Positions 6,440-12,828 of a DNA stretch of 12,847 nt are shown here, in pieces. The translations under genes and the position numbers were made by a program. Position 1 is the first letter of the stretch; every line of letters starts with the position of its first letter. The notes beneath the pieces were generated by a model that had not been told where the DNA came from, did not search any database, and was given only the letters and a program-made list of their open reading frames with translations. Origin of the DNA: Austwickia sp039812465 (GTDB lineage: Bacteria; Actinomycetota; Actinomycetes; Actinomycetales; Dermatophilaceae); the NCBI GenBank assembly GCA_039812465.1, contig JBDIAS010000090.1, forward strand, positions 1-12,847, given 5' to 3'.

Positions 6440-9400
6440 GAGCCAGATCCAGCGCCCGCCAGTCGATCCCGTCCGTCGCGGTCGCCCGGACCGCGGCCAA
6501 CAGCCCCAAACGCGCGGCCCGCACGTCCGGCTCCTTCGCCATCACGAGGATGTCGTCGAAGAACCGGTTCACCGGGTCCACGATCGGGCCGAGCACCCGC
6601 GCGTACGTAGGAAGGTCGCCCTCCCCCGACCACGGCACGCCTTCCAGCACCGACCGCAGCGCCACCTCGGCGGGTTCGGTCAGCAGCGCGTCGTCGTAGC
6701 TCGCGGGGGTGCCCTCCGGGAGGATCCGCTCGATCCGCTGGATCGCGGCCACGAGCGCCCGGAAGTCGTCATCGCGGGCAAGTCCGTCGAGCTCCGCCAG
6801 GGTGCGGGTCGCCCAGCCGGGGCTGCCCGCCCCGGGGAGGACCGCCTGGACCAACCCGGCCGGCACCGCCTCGTCGCGCAGCAGTTGGGCGAAGCGGCCG
6901 ATCGTGAACTCCTCGGCCGCGTCCAGCGCCTCCCCGCTCACCTCCACGCCCTGCTCCCGCAGGGCCGTCGCCGCCGCCGCCAGGCCGTGGCGCACGCTCA
7001 CCTGCGCGAACTCCGGGCGGTCGCGCAGGATCCGCACGACGCCGAGCGCGGCCCGGCGTAATCCGTACGGGTCGGAAGAACCGCTCGGGGTCGCCCCGAG
7101 CGCGAACATGCCCGCGAGCAGGTCGAACCGGTCCCCGAGCGCCAGCAGGGCGCCCGGCATGGAGGAGGGCAGGCCGTCCGCCTGGGTACGGGGCTGCTCC
7201 ATCTCGTAAAGCGCCGCCGCCACCTGCGACGTCTCGCCCTTGCGTTGGGCGTACTCCCTCGCCACGAACCCGGCGAGCGAACTCATCTCGACCACCATCT
7301 GGGTGGCCAGGTCGAACTTCGCCAGTTCCCCGGCGCGACGCAGCGTCTCGCGCTCCGCCTCGATGACGCCGATCGTCTCGGCGATGGTGGCCGCCGCCGT
7401 CGCGATCCGGCGAGCGCGCTGCCCGACCGAGCCGAGCCGGTCCTCGAAGGTGAGCTTCTCCAGGCCGGGGACGAATGCGTCGACGCCGTCGGCGGCGAGG
7501 TCGGCGTTCCAGAAGAACAAGGCGTCCTCGTAGCGTGCCCGCAACACGGACTCGTTGCCGCGGCGGACTTCGTCGTCGTCGCAGAGCCCGTTGGCCATCG
7601 TGACGAAATAGGGCAGCAGCGTCCCGTCCGCGTCGCGCACCGGCAGGTACCGCTGGTGCTTGCGCATCACCGTGGTCAGGATCTGCGCAGGCAGGTCCAG
7701 GTAGCGCTGCTCGAAGCTCCCGAGGATGCCGTGGGGGTCTTCGACCAGGTTGGTGATCTCGTCGACCACGGCGGCCTCGGCGTCGAAGTCGATGGTGCCG
7801 CCGACCCCGGCGACGAGCGTCCGGGCCTGCTCGACCACGGCCTCGCGGCGCAAGGCCGTGAACACCTCGATCGCTCCCGAGCCGATCGTCGGCAGGAGCG
7901 CGTCAGCCTCCGCCACGTCGACCCAGCCCAGCCGGGCTCCGTCGGAGCGGGTCGCGCTGCGGACTCCGCCGGGGGTGCGTTGCAGGTACGTGCTCCGCCC
8001 CGCGACCACGTCCGAGACGACGGCGGGCACCACGGCCTCGCCCCACAGGGCCACCAGCCAGCGGATCGCCCGGCTGAAGCTCAGCTGAGGGTCGCACCAG
8101 CGCATGTTCTTCTCGGCCCGCAGGGAGGTGAGCGTCCCCTCGACGACGCCGGTGAGCACCTCCAGCGCGCTGCGCCCCGCGCGCTCCACGGCGACGCAGG
8201 CGTGCTCGTGGCCGCCGACCTCCACCTTCACGACCTGCTCGAGCGTGACCCCCTGGCCGCGCATGAACCCCTGCAGCGCCTTCGTCGGGTTGCCGTCGGC
8301 GTCGAACGCGGCCTGCCACTTCGGGCCCTTGCGGTGCTCCACGGTGTCGGGCTCGCGGGGGGCGACCGCCTCGACGGTGGCGACGATCCGGCGCGGGGTG
8401 CCGTCGACGGTGATCGCGCCGTGCTCCAGGAGGGTGGCGCCGAGCCGCTCGGTGAGGGCCGACCGGACCTGCTCGATGGTCTCGGGCACGACGTGCGGCG
8501 GCAGCTCCTCGACCCCGATCTCCAGGGCGAAGGTCTGCGGCGTCTCCGGCAGCGTCGCCGGGTCGACCGTCGGCACGGAGAGCAGCTTCGGCGCGTTCTC
8601 CCGCAGCAGCGGAAGTCCCAGCTCCTCGCGCCGCTCGATCCACAACGTCGCGGTCTCGCGCATGAGCCGCCTCATGGTCCCGAAGGCTTTGGCCCGTTCG
8701 GTGGTGGAGATCGCCCCGCGGGAGTCCAGCACGTTGAAGGCGTGGCTGGACTTGAGGATGAAGTAGTGCGCCGGCATGGGCAGCCGCGCTTCCACCATGC
8801 GAGTGGCCTCGGACACGTACGCCTCGTAGAGCCCCCGGTTCGTCTCCACGTCCGCGTCGTCGAGGTAGTACCGGCTCATCTCATACTCGGACTGCCCGAA
8901 CGCCTCGCCGTAGGTGACGACCCCGCCGTCTGCGGTCCGCGCGTACACGATGTCCTTGAAATGCGTGACACCCTGGACGGCCATGAGGATGCGCTCCATG
9001 CCGTAGGTCAGCTCCACGGGCACGGGGTCGAGGTTGTGGCCCCCGACCTGCTGGAAGTACGTGAACTGGGTGATCTCCATCCCGTCCAGCCAGACCTCCC
9101 AGCCGAGCCCCCAGGCGCCGATCGCGGGCTGCTGCCAGTTGTCCTCCACGAACCGGACGTCGTGCGCGGCCAGGTCGATCCCGAGGGCCTCGAGGCTGCC
9201 GAGGTACTGCTCCTGCGGGTCGCCCGGCTCCGGCTTGAGGATCACCTGGAACTGGGTGTGCGTCTGCAGCCGGTTCGGGTTCTCGCCATAGCGCGAGTCG
9301 TCCGGGCGCACGCTGGGCTCGACGTACGCGACATCCCACGGCTCGGGGCCCAGCACCCGCAGCACGGTGGCCGGGTTCATGGTCCCGGCCCCCACCTCGG

Positions 9401-9482
9401 TGTTGAAGGGTTGCACGGTGAGGCATCCCTTGTCGGTCCAGTAATCCGAGAGCTTGCGGAGGGCGTCTTGCATCGTCAGCAC
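6429..9482 (-). CDS. glyS: Glycyl-tRNA synthetase, fused alpha-beta chain
   Basis: About 1,017 residues; charges tRNA-Gly in the cytosol. Numbering from ATG 9473, residues 1-300 are the alpha subunit (class II catalytic domain): TEVGAGTMNPATVLR (25-39), RYGENPNRLQ (61-70, motif 2 region), FVEDNWQQPAIGAWGLGWEV (108-127), TYGMER (156-161, motif 3). The beta subunit follows in frame from about 315, with FALEIGVEELPP, HRKGPKWQAAF, then KFDLATQMVVEMSSLAGFVA, DPYGLRRAALGVVRI and a helical anticodon-binding C-terminus. In most bacteria with this enzyme type the subunits are separate glyQ and glyS genes; a single chain is best known from Chlamydiae, and many actinomycetes use the unrelated short dimeric enzyme. 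I prefer GTG 9482 over ATG 9473 because TAGCCT lies 7 bases before it. The frame stays open far upstream, but that part is the reverse of the LysE gene. Confidence 0.95.
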   Translation of the reverse strand: MLTMQDALRKLSDYWTDKGCLTVQPFNTEVGAGTMNPATVLRVLGPEPWDVAYVEPSVRPDDSRYGENPNRLQTHTQFQVILKPEPGDPQEQYLGSLEALGIDLAAHDVRFVEDNWQQPAIGAWGLGWEVWLDGMEITQFTYFQQVGGHNLDPVPVELTYGMERILMAVQGVTHFKDIVYARTADGGVVTYGEAFGQSEYEMSRYYLDDADVETNRGLYEAYVSEATRMVEARLPMPAHYFILKSSHAFNVLDSRGAISTTERAKAFGTMRRLMRETATLWIERREELGLPLLRENAPKLLSVPTVDPATLPETPQTFALEIGVEELPPHVVPETIEQVRSALTERLGATLLEHGAITVDGTPRRIVATVEAVAPREPDTVEHRKGPKWQAAFDADGNPTKALQGFMRGQGVTLEQVVKVEVGGHEHACVAVERAGRSALEVLTGVVEGTLTSLRAEKNMRWCDPQLSFSRAIRWLVALWGEAVVPAVVSDVVAGRSTYLQRTPGGVRSATRSDGARLGWVDVAEADALLPTIGSGAIEVFTALRREAVVEQARTLVAGVGGTIDFDAEAAVVDEITNLVEDPHGILGSFEQRYLDLPAQILTTVMRKHQRYLPVRDADGTLLPYFVTMANGLCDDDEVRRGNESVLRARYEDALFFWNADLAADGVDAFVPGLEKLTFEDRLGSVGQRARRIATAAATIAETIGVIEAERETLRRAGELAKFDLATQMVVEMSSLAGFVAREYAQRKGETSQVAAALYEMEQPRTQADGLPSSMPGALLALGDRFDLLAGMFALGATPSGSSDPYGLRRAALGVVRILRDRPEFAQVSVRHGLAAAATALREQGVEVSGEALDAAEEFTIGRFAQLLRDEAVPAGLVQAVLPGAGSPGWATRTLAELDGLARDDDFRALVAAIQRIERILPEGTPASYDDALLTEPAEVALRSVLEGVPWSGEGDLPTYARVLGPIVDPVNRFFDDILVMAKEPDVRAARLGLLAAVRATATDGIDWRALDLALGS

Positions 9483-9489
9483 GCGCCCT

Positions 9490-9495
9490 AGGCTA
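9490..9495 (-). promoter_or_regulatory. -10 box of glyS, leaderless arrangement
   Basis: TAGCCT on the minus strand, 7 bases before GTG 9482. No Shine-Dalgarno and no room for a T-box or other leader between this box and the start. Confidence 0.5.
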
Positions 9496-9588
9496 CCGGG
9501 GCGGCACGCGGCCCCCGACCAGGCAGGACCCGTGTGGGCCACGGGCCGGACAGGTCCGGTGCCGTCGACGCCCTTACGCCGGTGACAC

Positions 9589-9621
9589 CCGGACGCCATC
9601 GACACCGGACGCCATCGACAC
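9589..9621. repeat. 16-bp tandem repeat between glyS and the LysE gene
   Basis: CCGGACGCCATCGACAC occurs at 9589-9605 and 9605-9621, overlapping by one base (period 16). Looser units with GACGC or GACAC continue on both sides, from about 9565 to 9675. The rest of the 223-base divergent gap shows nothing recognisable apart from promoter elements. Confidence 0.7.
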
Positions 9622-9669
9622 GCCAGGCGCCGTGGACGCCTCCGGCTGCGATCGACATCCCGAGCGCGG

Positions 9670-9698
9670 TTGACGCGTTCCGCCCGTCTGGCCACCAT
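9670..9698 (+). promoter_or_regulatory. Promoter of the LysE-family gene
   Basis: TTGACG (9670-9675) matches the -35 consensus at five of six positions. A 17-base spacer leads to CACCAT (9693-9698), a weak -10, and ATG 9706 follows 7 bases later. The spacing again fits a leaderless mRNA and favours 9706 over ATG 9697. Confidence 0.45.
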
Positions 9699-9705
9699 GA
9701 GCGCC

Positions 9706-10512
9706 ATGACGCTCGGGCAGGCGGCGCTGTCGTTCGCCGTCGTCGCCGCGCTCATGACCCTCACGCCCGGCCTCGACACCGCGATCGTCCTGCGGGCCAC
9801 GCTCCGCGGAGGTGCCCGCGCCGGCTGGGCCACGGCCGGCGGGGTCGTCTGCGGGGTCTTCGCCTGGGGCCTGGCGGGCGCGCTGGGCGTCTCGGCCGCG
9901 CTCGCCGCCTCCCGCACCGCGTTCGAGATCCTGCGGATCGCGGGCGCCGTGTTCCTCACCTGGCTCGGGGGGCGGCTCCTGGTCCGCGCGGCGCGAGGGA
10001 GATCGTACGCGTGGGGGGCCGGCGCGTCGGCGACGGTCGCACCCCGGGCGACGTCGGGCCGGGCGAGGGTGGACTCAGCGACGTCAGACGCGGCGGGGTC
10101 AGACGCGGCGCTGCCGAAGCGGGATTCGGCGCCGGGGCAGCATGGCTCGGCGACGTACGGCACGGCGAGGTCGAGTTCGGATTCGGCGCCGGGGCAACAG
10201 AACTCGGCGTGGGCGGACGCGCGGATCGGACTGGGCACGAACCTGCTGAACCCGAAGGTGGGCGCCTTCTACCTGGCGGTGATCCCCCAGTTTCTGGTCG
10301 AGGGCATTCCGCCGGCCGCGATGGGCATTCTGCTGGCCGGGATCCACGCCGTGGAGGGCCTCGCGTGGTTCGCGGTTCTGATCAGCGCGGCGCAGGCCGC
10401 CCGTCACGCGCTCGCCGGTCAACGCGTCCAGCGGTCACTGGACGCGTTGACCGGGATCGTCCTGGTGTCGTTCGCCGCGCGGCTGACGTGGGAAGCCCTG
10501 GCCGACGTGTGA
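9706..10512 (+). CDS. LysE-family exporter with a low-complexity insertion
   Basis: A 268-residue inner-membrane protein of the LysE/RhtB group, which exports amino acids or related metabolites by proton exchange. Seen: an N-terminal helix ending in LTPGLDT (19-25), the GARAGWATAGGVVCG segment (36-50), VFLTWLGGRLL (82-92), the signature TNLLNPKVGAFYLAVIPQF (178-196), and C-terminal helices to 268. Typical members have about 205-215 residues. The extra length is in the cytosolic loop at about 99-168, which is rich in Ala, Ser, Gly and Asp, has no predicted fold and contains a duplicated DSAPGQ segment 19 residues apart. The helices on both sides look intact, so the protein may still work. The frame also starts with TTG 9670 or ATG 9697; 9706 is preferred from the promoter spacing. 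The substrate is unknown. Confidence 0.88.
   Translation: MTLGQAALSFAVVAALMTLTPGLDTAIVLRATLRGGARAGWATAGGVVCGVFAWGLAGALGVSAALAASRTAFEILRIAGAVFLTWLGGRLLVRAARGRSYAWGAGASATVAPRATSGRARVDSATSDAAGSDAALPKRDSAPGQHGSATYGTARSSSDSAPGQQNSAWADARIGLGTNLLNPKVGAFYLAVIPQFLVEGIPPAAMGILLAGIHAVEGLAWFAVLISAAQAARHALAGQRVQRSLDALTGIVLVSFAARLTWEALADV
10122..10196 (+). repeat. In-frame direct repeat inside the LysE insertion
   Basis: GGATTCGGCGCCGGGGCA is exact at 10122-10139 and 10179-10196, 57 bases (19 codons) apart. Just upstream GTCAGACGCGGCG occurs at 10083 and 10099, 16 bases apart. The spacing of the longer pair keeps the reading frame. Confidence 0.8.
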
Positions 10513-10525
10513 CGTGCACTTCCCG

Positions 10526-10815
10526 TACCGCGTACATCTCCCGCCCACGGGCGACAAGTGGTCAGAAAACCCCAGCACACCGCGCACACCTCCCGCCCAC
10601 GGGCGGAAAACCGCACGCCCAAGCCCCCGTACCGCGTACATCTCCCGCCCACGGGCAGAAACCGCACGCCTAAACCCCCGTACCGCGTACATTTCCCGCC
10701 CACGGGCGGAAACCGCACGCCCAAGCCCCCCTACCGCGTACACCTCCCGCCCACGGGCGACAAACGGTCACGAAACCCCAGCACACCGCGCACATCTCCC
10801 GCCCACGGGCGGGAA
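10526..10815. repeat. Six-unit 51-52 bp tandem array
   Basis: TCCCGCCCACGGGC is exact in six copies beginning at 10539, 10591, 10643, 10694, 10745 and 10797. Most copies form the near-palindrome CCCGCCC-AC-GGGCGGG. Each is preceded by TACCGCGTACATC or a variant. Two kinds of linker separate the copies: type 1 (GGAAACCGCACGCCCAAGCC-like) after copies 2, 3 and 4, and type 2 (GACAAGTGGTCAGAAAACCC-like) after copies 1 and 5. The order is therefore 2-1-1-1-2. Linkers of one type are near identical, unlike CRISPR spacers. Confidence 0.9.
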
Positions 10816-10827
10816 ATGTACGAGGTG

Positions 10828-10910
10828 GCCACCGCGGTACGCCACCGCGGGTCCCGCCATCGCGGGTCCCGCCACCGCGGTACGCCATCCGGGGTCGCCA
10901 CAGCCAGTAC
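10828..10910. repeat. 13-15 bp GCCACCGCGG repeat tract
   Basis: Consecutive units read GCCACCGCGGTAC, GCCACCGCGGGTCCC, GCCATCGCGGGTCCC, GCCACCGCGGTAC, GCCATCCGGGGTC and GCCACAGCCAGTAC. The last runs into GTCACCCGC, a motif also present at 1632-1656. Confidence 0.75.
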
Positions 10911-10979
10911 GTCACCCGCAGGGCCCATCGCGGGACGCGCCGGTGTGAGCACCTGCCGAAAACTCCTCGCCCCCTCCGC

Positions 10980-10985
10980 CATTAT
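10980..10985 (+). promoter_or_regulatory. Possible -10 box of the deformylase gene
   Basis: CATTAT in a short AT-rich island, 6 bases before ATG 10992. It matches TATAAT at four of six positions. There is no Shine-Dalgarno, and no -35 is recognisable. Confidence 0.4.
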
Positions 10986-10991
10986 TGAGAT

Positions 10992-11735
10992 ATGTCAACC
11001 TGGCGTGGGCTGTTCGCCGGCAGAACCCGTACCGCTCCACCGTCCGAGCCGCCGCTCGACCGGCGGCCTCGTCTGGAGGGCATCCCCGTCGACCGGCTCC
11101 CCGAGCTCATCGCCGAGGCCCGTCGCGGCCGACGCCGCCACCTGCTCACGGCCGGCGAGGAACTACTCGCCCGGCCAACGCACATCGTCAACGATCTGGA
11201 CGATCCGACGCTGCGGCTCCTCGTGGACGACCTCTTCGCGACGATGGCGGTCTGCGAAGGAGTCGGCGTCGCGGCCAACCAGATCGGCGACGACCGCCGG
11301 GTGTTCGTCTACGACTGCGTGGACGCGCGGGGCGCCCGCCACGTCGGCCACCTCATCAACCCCGTCCTGGAGCCCGTCGGCGGCCGCGCCCGCCTGGAGG
11401 TGGACGAGGAAGGCTGCCTCTCGGTGCCCGGTCCCGTGGCCGACGTGCCGCGCGCGGCGGCCGTGGTGGTGCGCGGCGTCACGCTGGCCGGTCGCGCCGT
11501 GGAGTTCGAGGCGCGCGGGCGGCTGGCCCGTTGCATGCAGCACGAGTGCGATCACCTGGACGGGATGCTGTACGTGGACCGGATCTCGGCGCGGGCGCGT
11601 CACCGGGCCCTGAAGCGCATGGCCGAGCTACAGGAGGCCACGCGGGCGGACTGGGACGAGCGAGCCCGCCTCCTCGGCAAGGCGCTCGTGGCCGACCTGA
11701 GCGCTGCGCGCGGCCTCGCGGCGCCCGCGGCCTAG
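10992..11735 (+). CDS. def: Peptide deformylase
   Basis: Removes the formyl group from the N-terminal methionine of new proteins; a cytosolic metalloenzyme. All three family motifs are present: GVGVAANQ (90-97, motif 1 with Q97), EGCLS (140-144, C142 binds the metal) and QHECDH (183-188, H184 and H188 bind the metal, E185 is catalytic). The length is 247 residues against about 170-190 for typical bacterial enzymes. The extra part is a basic N-terminal extension of about 55 residues, with PRLEGIPVDRLPELIAEARR at 26-45, and a helical Ala/Arg-rich C-terminal tail. This may be a second, non-housekeeping deformylase, as actinomycetes often have several; the window cannot decide. ATG 10992 follows an AT-rich -10-like box. 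An 18-bp sequence is duplicated across the TAG stop. Confidence 0.93.
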   Translation: MSTWRGLFAGRTRTAPPSEPPLDRRPRLEGIPVDRLPELIAEARRGRRRHLLTAGEELLARPTHIVNDLDDPTLRLLVDDLFATMAVCEGVGVAANQIGDDRRVFVYDCVDARGARHVGHLINPVLEPVGGRARLEVDEEGCLSVPGPVADVPRAAAVVVRGVTLAGRAVEFEARGRLARCMQHECDHLDGMLYVDRISARARHRALKRMAELQEATRADWDERARLLGKALVADLSAARGLAAPAA

Positions 11736-11758
11736 CGGCACCTCGCGGCGCCCGCGGC
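11714..11758. repeat. 18-bp duplication across the def stop codon
   Basis: CCTCGCGGCGCCCGCGGC is exact at 11714-11731 and 11741-11758 (period 27). The TAG stop (11733-11735) lies between them, one base after the first copy. Each copy holds CGCGG-CGC-CCGCG, a small hairpin. Confidence 0.85.
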
Positions 11759-11770
11759 GGAACTCGCCGC
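11754..11770. terminator. Hairpin between convergent def and YciI-like genes
   Basis: GCGGCG (11754-11759), loop GAACT, CGCCGC (11765-11770) form a perfect 6-bp stem in the 61-base convergent gap. There is no T-run; a shared terminator is possible. Confidence 0.4.
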
Positions 11771-11796
11771 AGGCAGGTGCGCTCACGGCAGGGCAC

Positions 11797-12087
11797 TCAG
11801 TCGTCGGCGAAGATCCCGATCACCGGATCCCACGCCATGACCTCGACCGCGGTGACCACCCCTTGCTGCCCGAACGGGTCGGCGTCCAGCAGGTCGTACA
11901 CGTCGGCGTCCGACGTCGCCTGGAAGATCAGGAGCGCTCCTGGAGGCGTCGCGCCCACGAGCGGCCCTGAGGCCCGCAAGGAGCCCGCCTCGACGAGCGA
12001 GGCCAGGTACTCCCGATGCGCGGGACGCACCTGCGCGATCCGCTCCTGATCGTCGACGTAGGTGTATCGGACAGCGAAGAAGGGCAT
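11797..12087 (-). CDS. YciI-like domain protein
   Basis: A 96-residue small cytosolic protein with the YciI ferredoxin-like fold. Seen: the first strand PFFAVRYTYV (2-11), VRPAHREYLASLVEAG (20-35) with the conserved H24 that marks the family's putative active site, the LRASGPL turn (38-44), and D70PF followed by the final strands and WDPVIGIF (86-93). Its length is normal. The function of most family members is unknown; dehalogenase or isomerase-like activities are known for a few. The start ATG 12087 has TACGCT 7 bases upstream. It lies 81 bases beyond the ThpR-like gene on the same strand; its own promoter box argues that the two are separately transcribed. Confidence 0.88.
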   Translation of the reverse strand: MPFFAVRYTYVDDQERIAQVRPAHREYLASLVEAGSLRASGPLVGATPPGALLIFQATSDADVYDLLDADPFGQQGVVTAVEVMAWDPVIGIFADD

Positions 12088-12094
12088 GACGTTC

Positions 12095-12100
12095 AGCGTA
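12095..12100 (-). promoter_or_regulatory. -10 box of the YciI-like gene, leaderless arrangement
   Basis: TACGCT on the minus strand, 7 bases before ATG 12087, with no Shine-Dalgarno. Same box-to-start distance as at copD-ctaG and glyS. Confidence 0.5.
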
Positions 12101-12156
12101 GGCGTCCCACGACGCCCAGAGCCGCCTCCGGCGATCCACGGTGCGAAGTCGCCGCG

Positions 12157-12180
12157 CCCGTCGGGTGCTCATCCGACGGG
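12157..12180. terminator. 8-bp hairpin over the stop codon of the ThpR-like gene
   Basis: CCCGTCGG (12157-12164) pairs perfectly with CCGACGGG (12173-12180) around an 8-base loop. The stop codon (complement of 12169-12171) lies in the loop. It is the most stable simple hairpin near a gene end here, but lacks a T-run. Confidence 0.45.
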
Positions 12181-12816
12181 GAGGTGCGCCAACTCCTCGT
12201 ACCGCGGTGCGCGCCGCGGCCCCTGGCCCAGGTGGGAGCGGATCAGGGTCACGTGGTCCGGCGACCAGGTCGGGCCGTCGTAGGCGTCGAGCAGCCGCAC
12301 CCAGCGCGTCACGGACCCGGGCCGCCGCAGGCGGGCGACGGTGAGGTGCGGCCGAAACCGCTGGCCGTCCACCGGCGCTCCCGCCGTGGCGAACGCGGCG
12401 CGGCACCCCGCCGCGAGCGCCGACAACTCCCCCGCGTTCGATTCCTTCGCGCCCGACACCCCCACGCCCGGCACCCCGCCGCCCGGATCCACCGCCTGCG
12501 GATCCCCCGATCCGGAGGGTGCCCGCACGGCGAGCCCCGCCCACAGCACCTTGGCCCGGTCCGGGTCCGGAAACGCCCCGCCCCCGGCGATCGCTAGGTC
12601 GGGCAGCCGGCGCTTGCCGGCCGCGCTCGCCAGCCGCTCGCTGATGTCGTCGACGAGGTACTCCGCCACGTCCGGGGCGAAGGCCAGTGTGACGTGCCAT
12701 TGGTACGGGCGGGCCCAGCGCAAAGCCGGGTCGGCCAGCTCTTGGCGCACCGAGAGGAACTCCTGCAGGTGCTCCACGGCCTGATCGGAGGGCACGAGGG
12801 CGGCGAACACACGCAT
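12169..12816 (-). CDS. thpR: 2'-5' RNA ligase / RNA 2',3'-cyclic phosphodiesterase family protein
   Basis: A 215-residue member of the 2H phosphoesterase superfamily. Both H-x-T/S-x motifs that form the active site are present: HVTL (41-44, in WHVTLAF) and HLTV (157-160, in FRPHLTVARL). The N-terminus MRVFAALVPSD is typical of the ThpR/LigT branch, which opens 2',3'-cyclic phosphate RNA ends. Family members usually have about 175-190 residues; here residues 99-128 are a Gly/Pro/Ser-rich low-complexity insertion (with PGGGVPGVGVSG) between WAGLAV and the helix SALAAGCRAAFA. Both catalytic motifs flank it intact. The start is ATG 12816, with no Shine-Dalgarno and a CAGTCT box 6 bases upstream. 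The physiological role of this family is not settled. Confidence 0.88.
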   Translation of the reverse strand: MRVFAALVPSDQAVEHLQEFLSVRQELADPALRWARPYQWHVTLAFAPDVAEYLVDDISERLASAAGKRRLPDLAIAGGGAFPDPDRAKVLWAGLAVRAPSGSGDPQAVDPGGGVPGVGVSGAKESNAGELSALAAGCRAAFATAGAPVDGQRFRPHLTVARLRRPGSVTRWVRLLDAYDGPTWSPDHVTLIRSHLGQGPRRAPRYEELAHLPVG

Positions 12817-12822
12817 CTGCCC

Positions 12823-12828
12823 AGACTG
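12823..12828 (-). promoter_or_regulatory. Possible -10 box of the ThpR-like gene
   Basis: CAGTCT on the minus strand, 6 bases before ATG 12816. It lacks the first T of TAnnnT, and the -35 would fall at the end of the window. Confidence 0.3.

Larger units (their letters stand above)
10513..10991. other. Gene-free gap between the LysE gene and deformylase
   Basis: Filled by a 51-52 bp tandem array (10526-10815) and a short 13-15 bp repeat tract (10828-10910). The open frames on both strands are translations of the array. Its period is 52 for some units and 51 for others, which breaks any reading frame, so I call no gene. Confidence 0.75.

Noticed and set aside
7245..9491. 748-residue plus-strand frame opposite glyS
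   Set aside because: Antisense shadow of a high-GC gene; its composition is His/Arg/Gly/Asp-rich with no domain.
9483..9705. Glycine T-box riboswitch upstream of glyS
   Set aside because: The -10 box sits 7 bases from the start, leaving no leader, and no specifier loop or T-box sequence is seen.
9483..10238. N-terminal extension of GlyRS to 1,269 residues
   Set aside because: The upstream part has no homology to GlyRS, is the reverse complement of the LysE gene and lacks a start signal; the alpha domain begins normally near 9473-9482.
10419..10743. Minus-strand repeat protein reading through the 52-bp array (with GGGAG before an ATG in each unit)
   Set aside because: The unit length alternates between 51 and 52 bases, so the frame shifts from unit to unit. 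The translation is low-complexity, Arg/Gly-rich and without any domain.
10526..10815. CRISPR array
   Set aside because: Repeat and step length look superficially right, but the sequences between cores are two recurring linkers, not unique spacers, and no cas gene is present.
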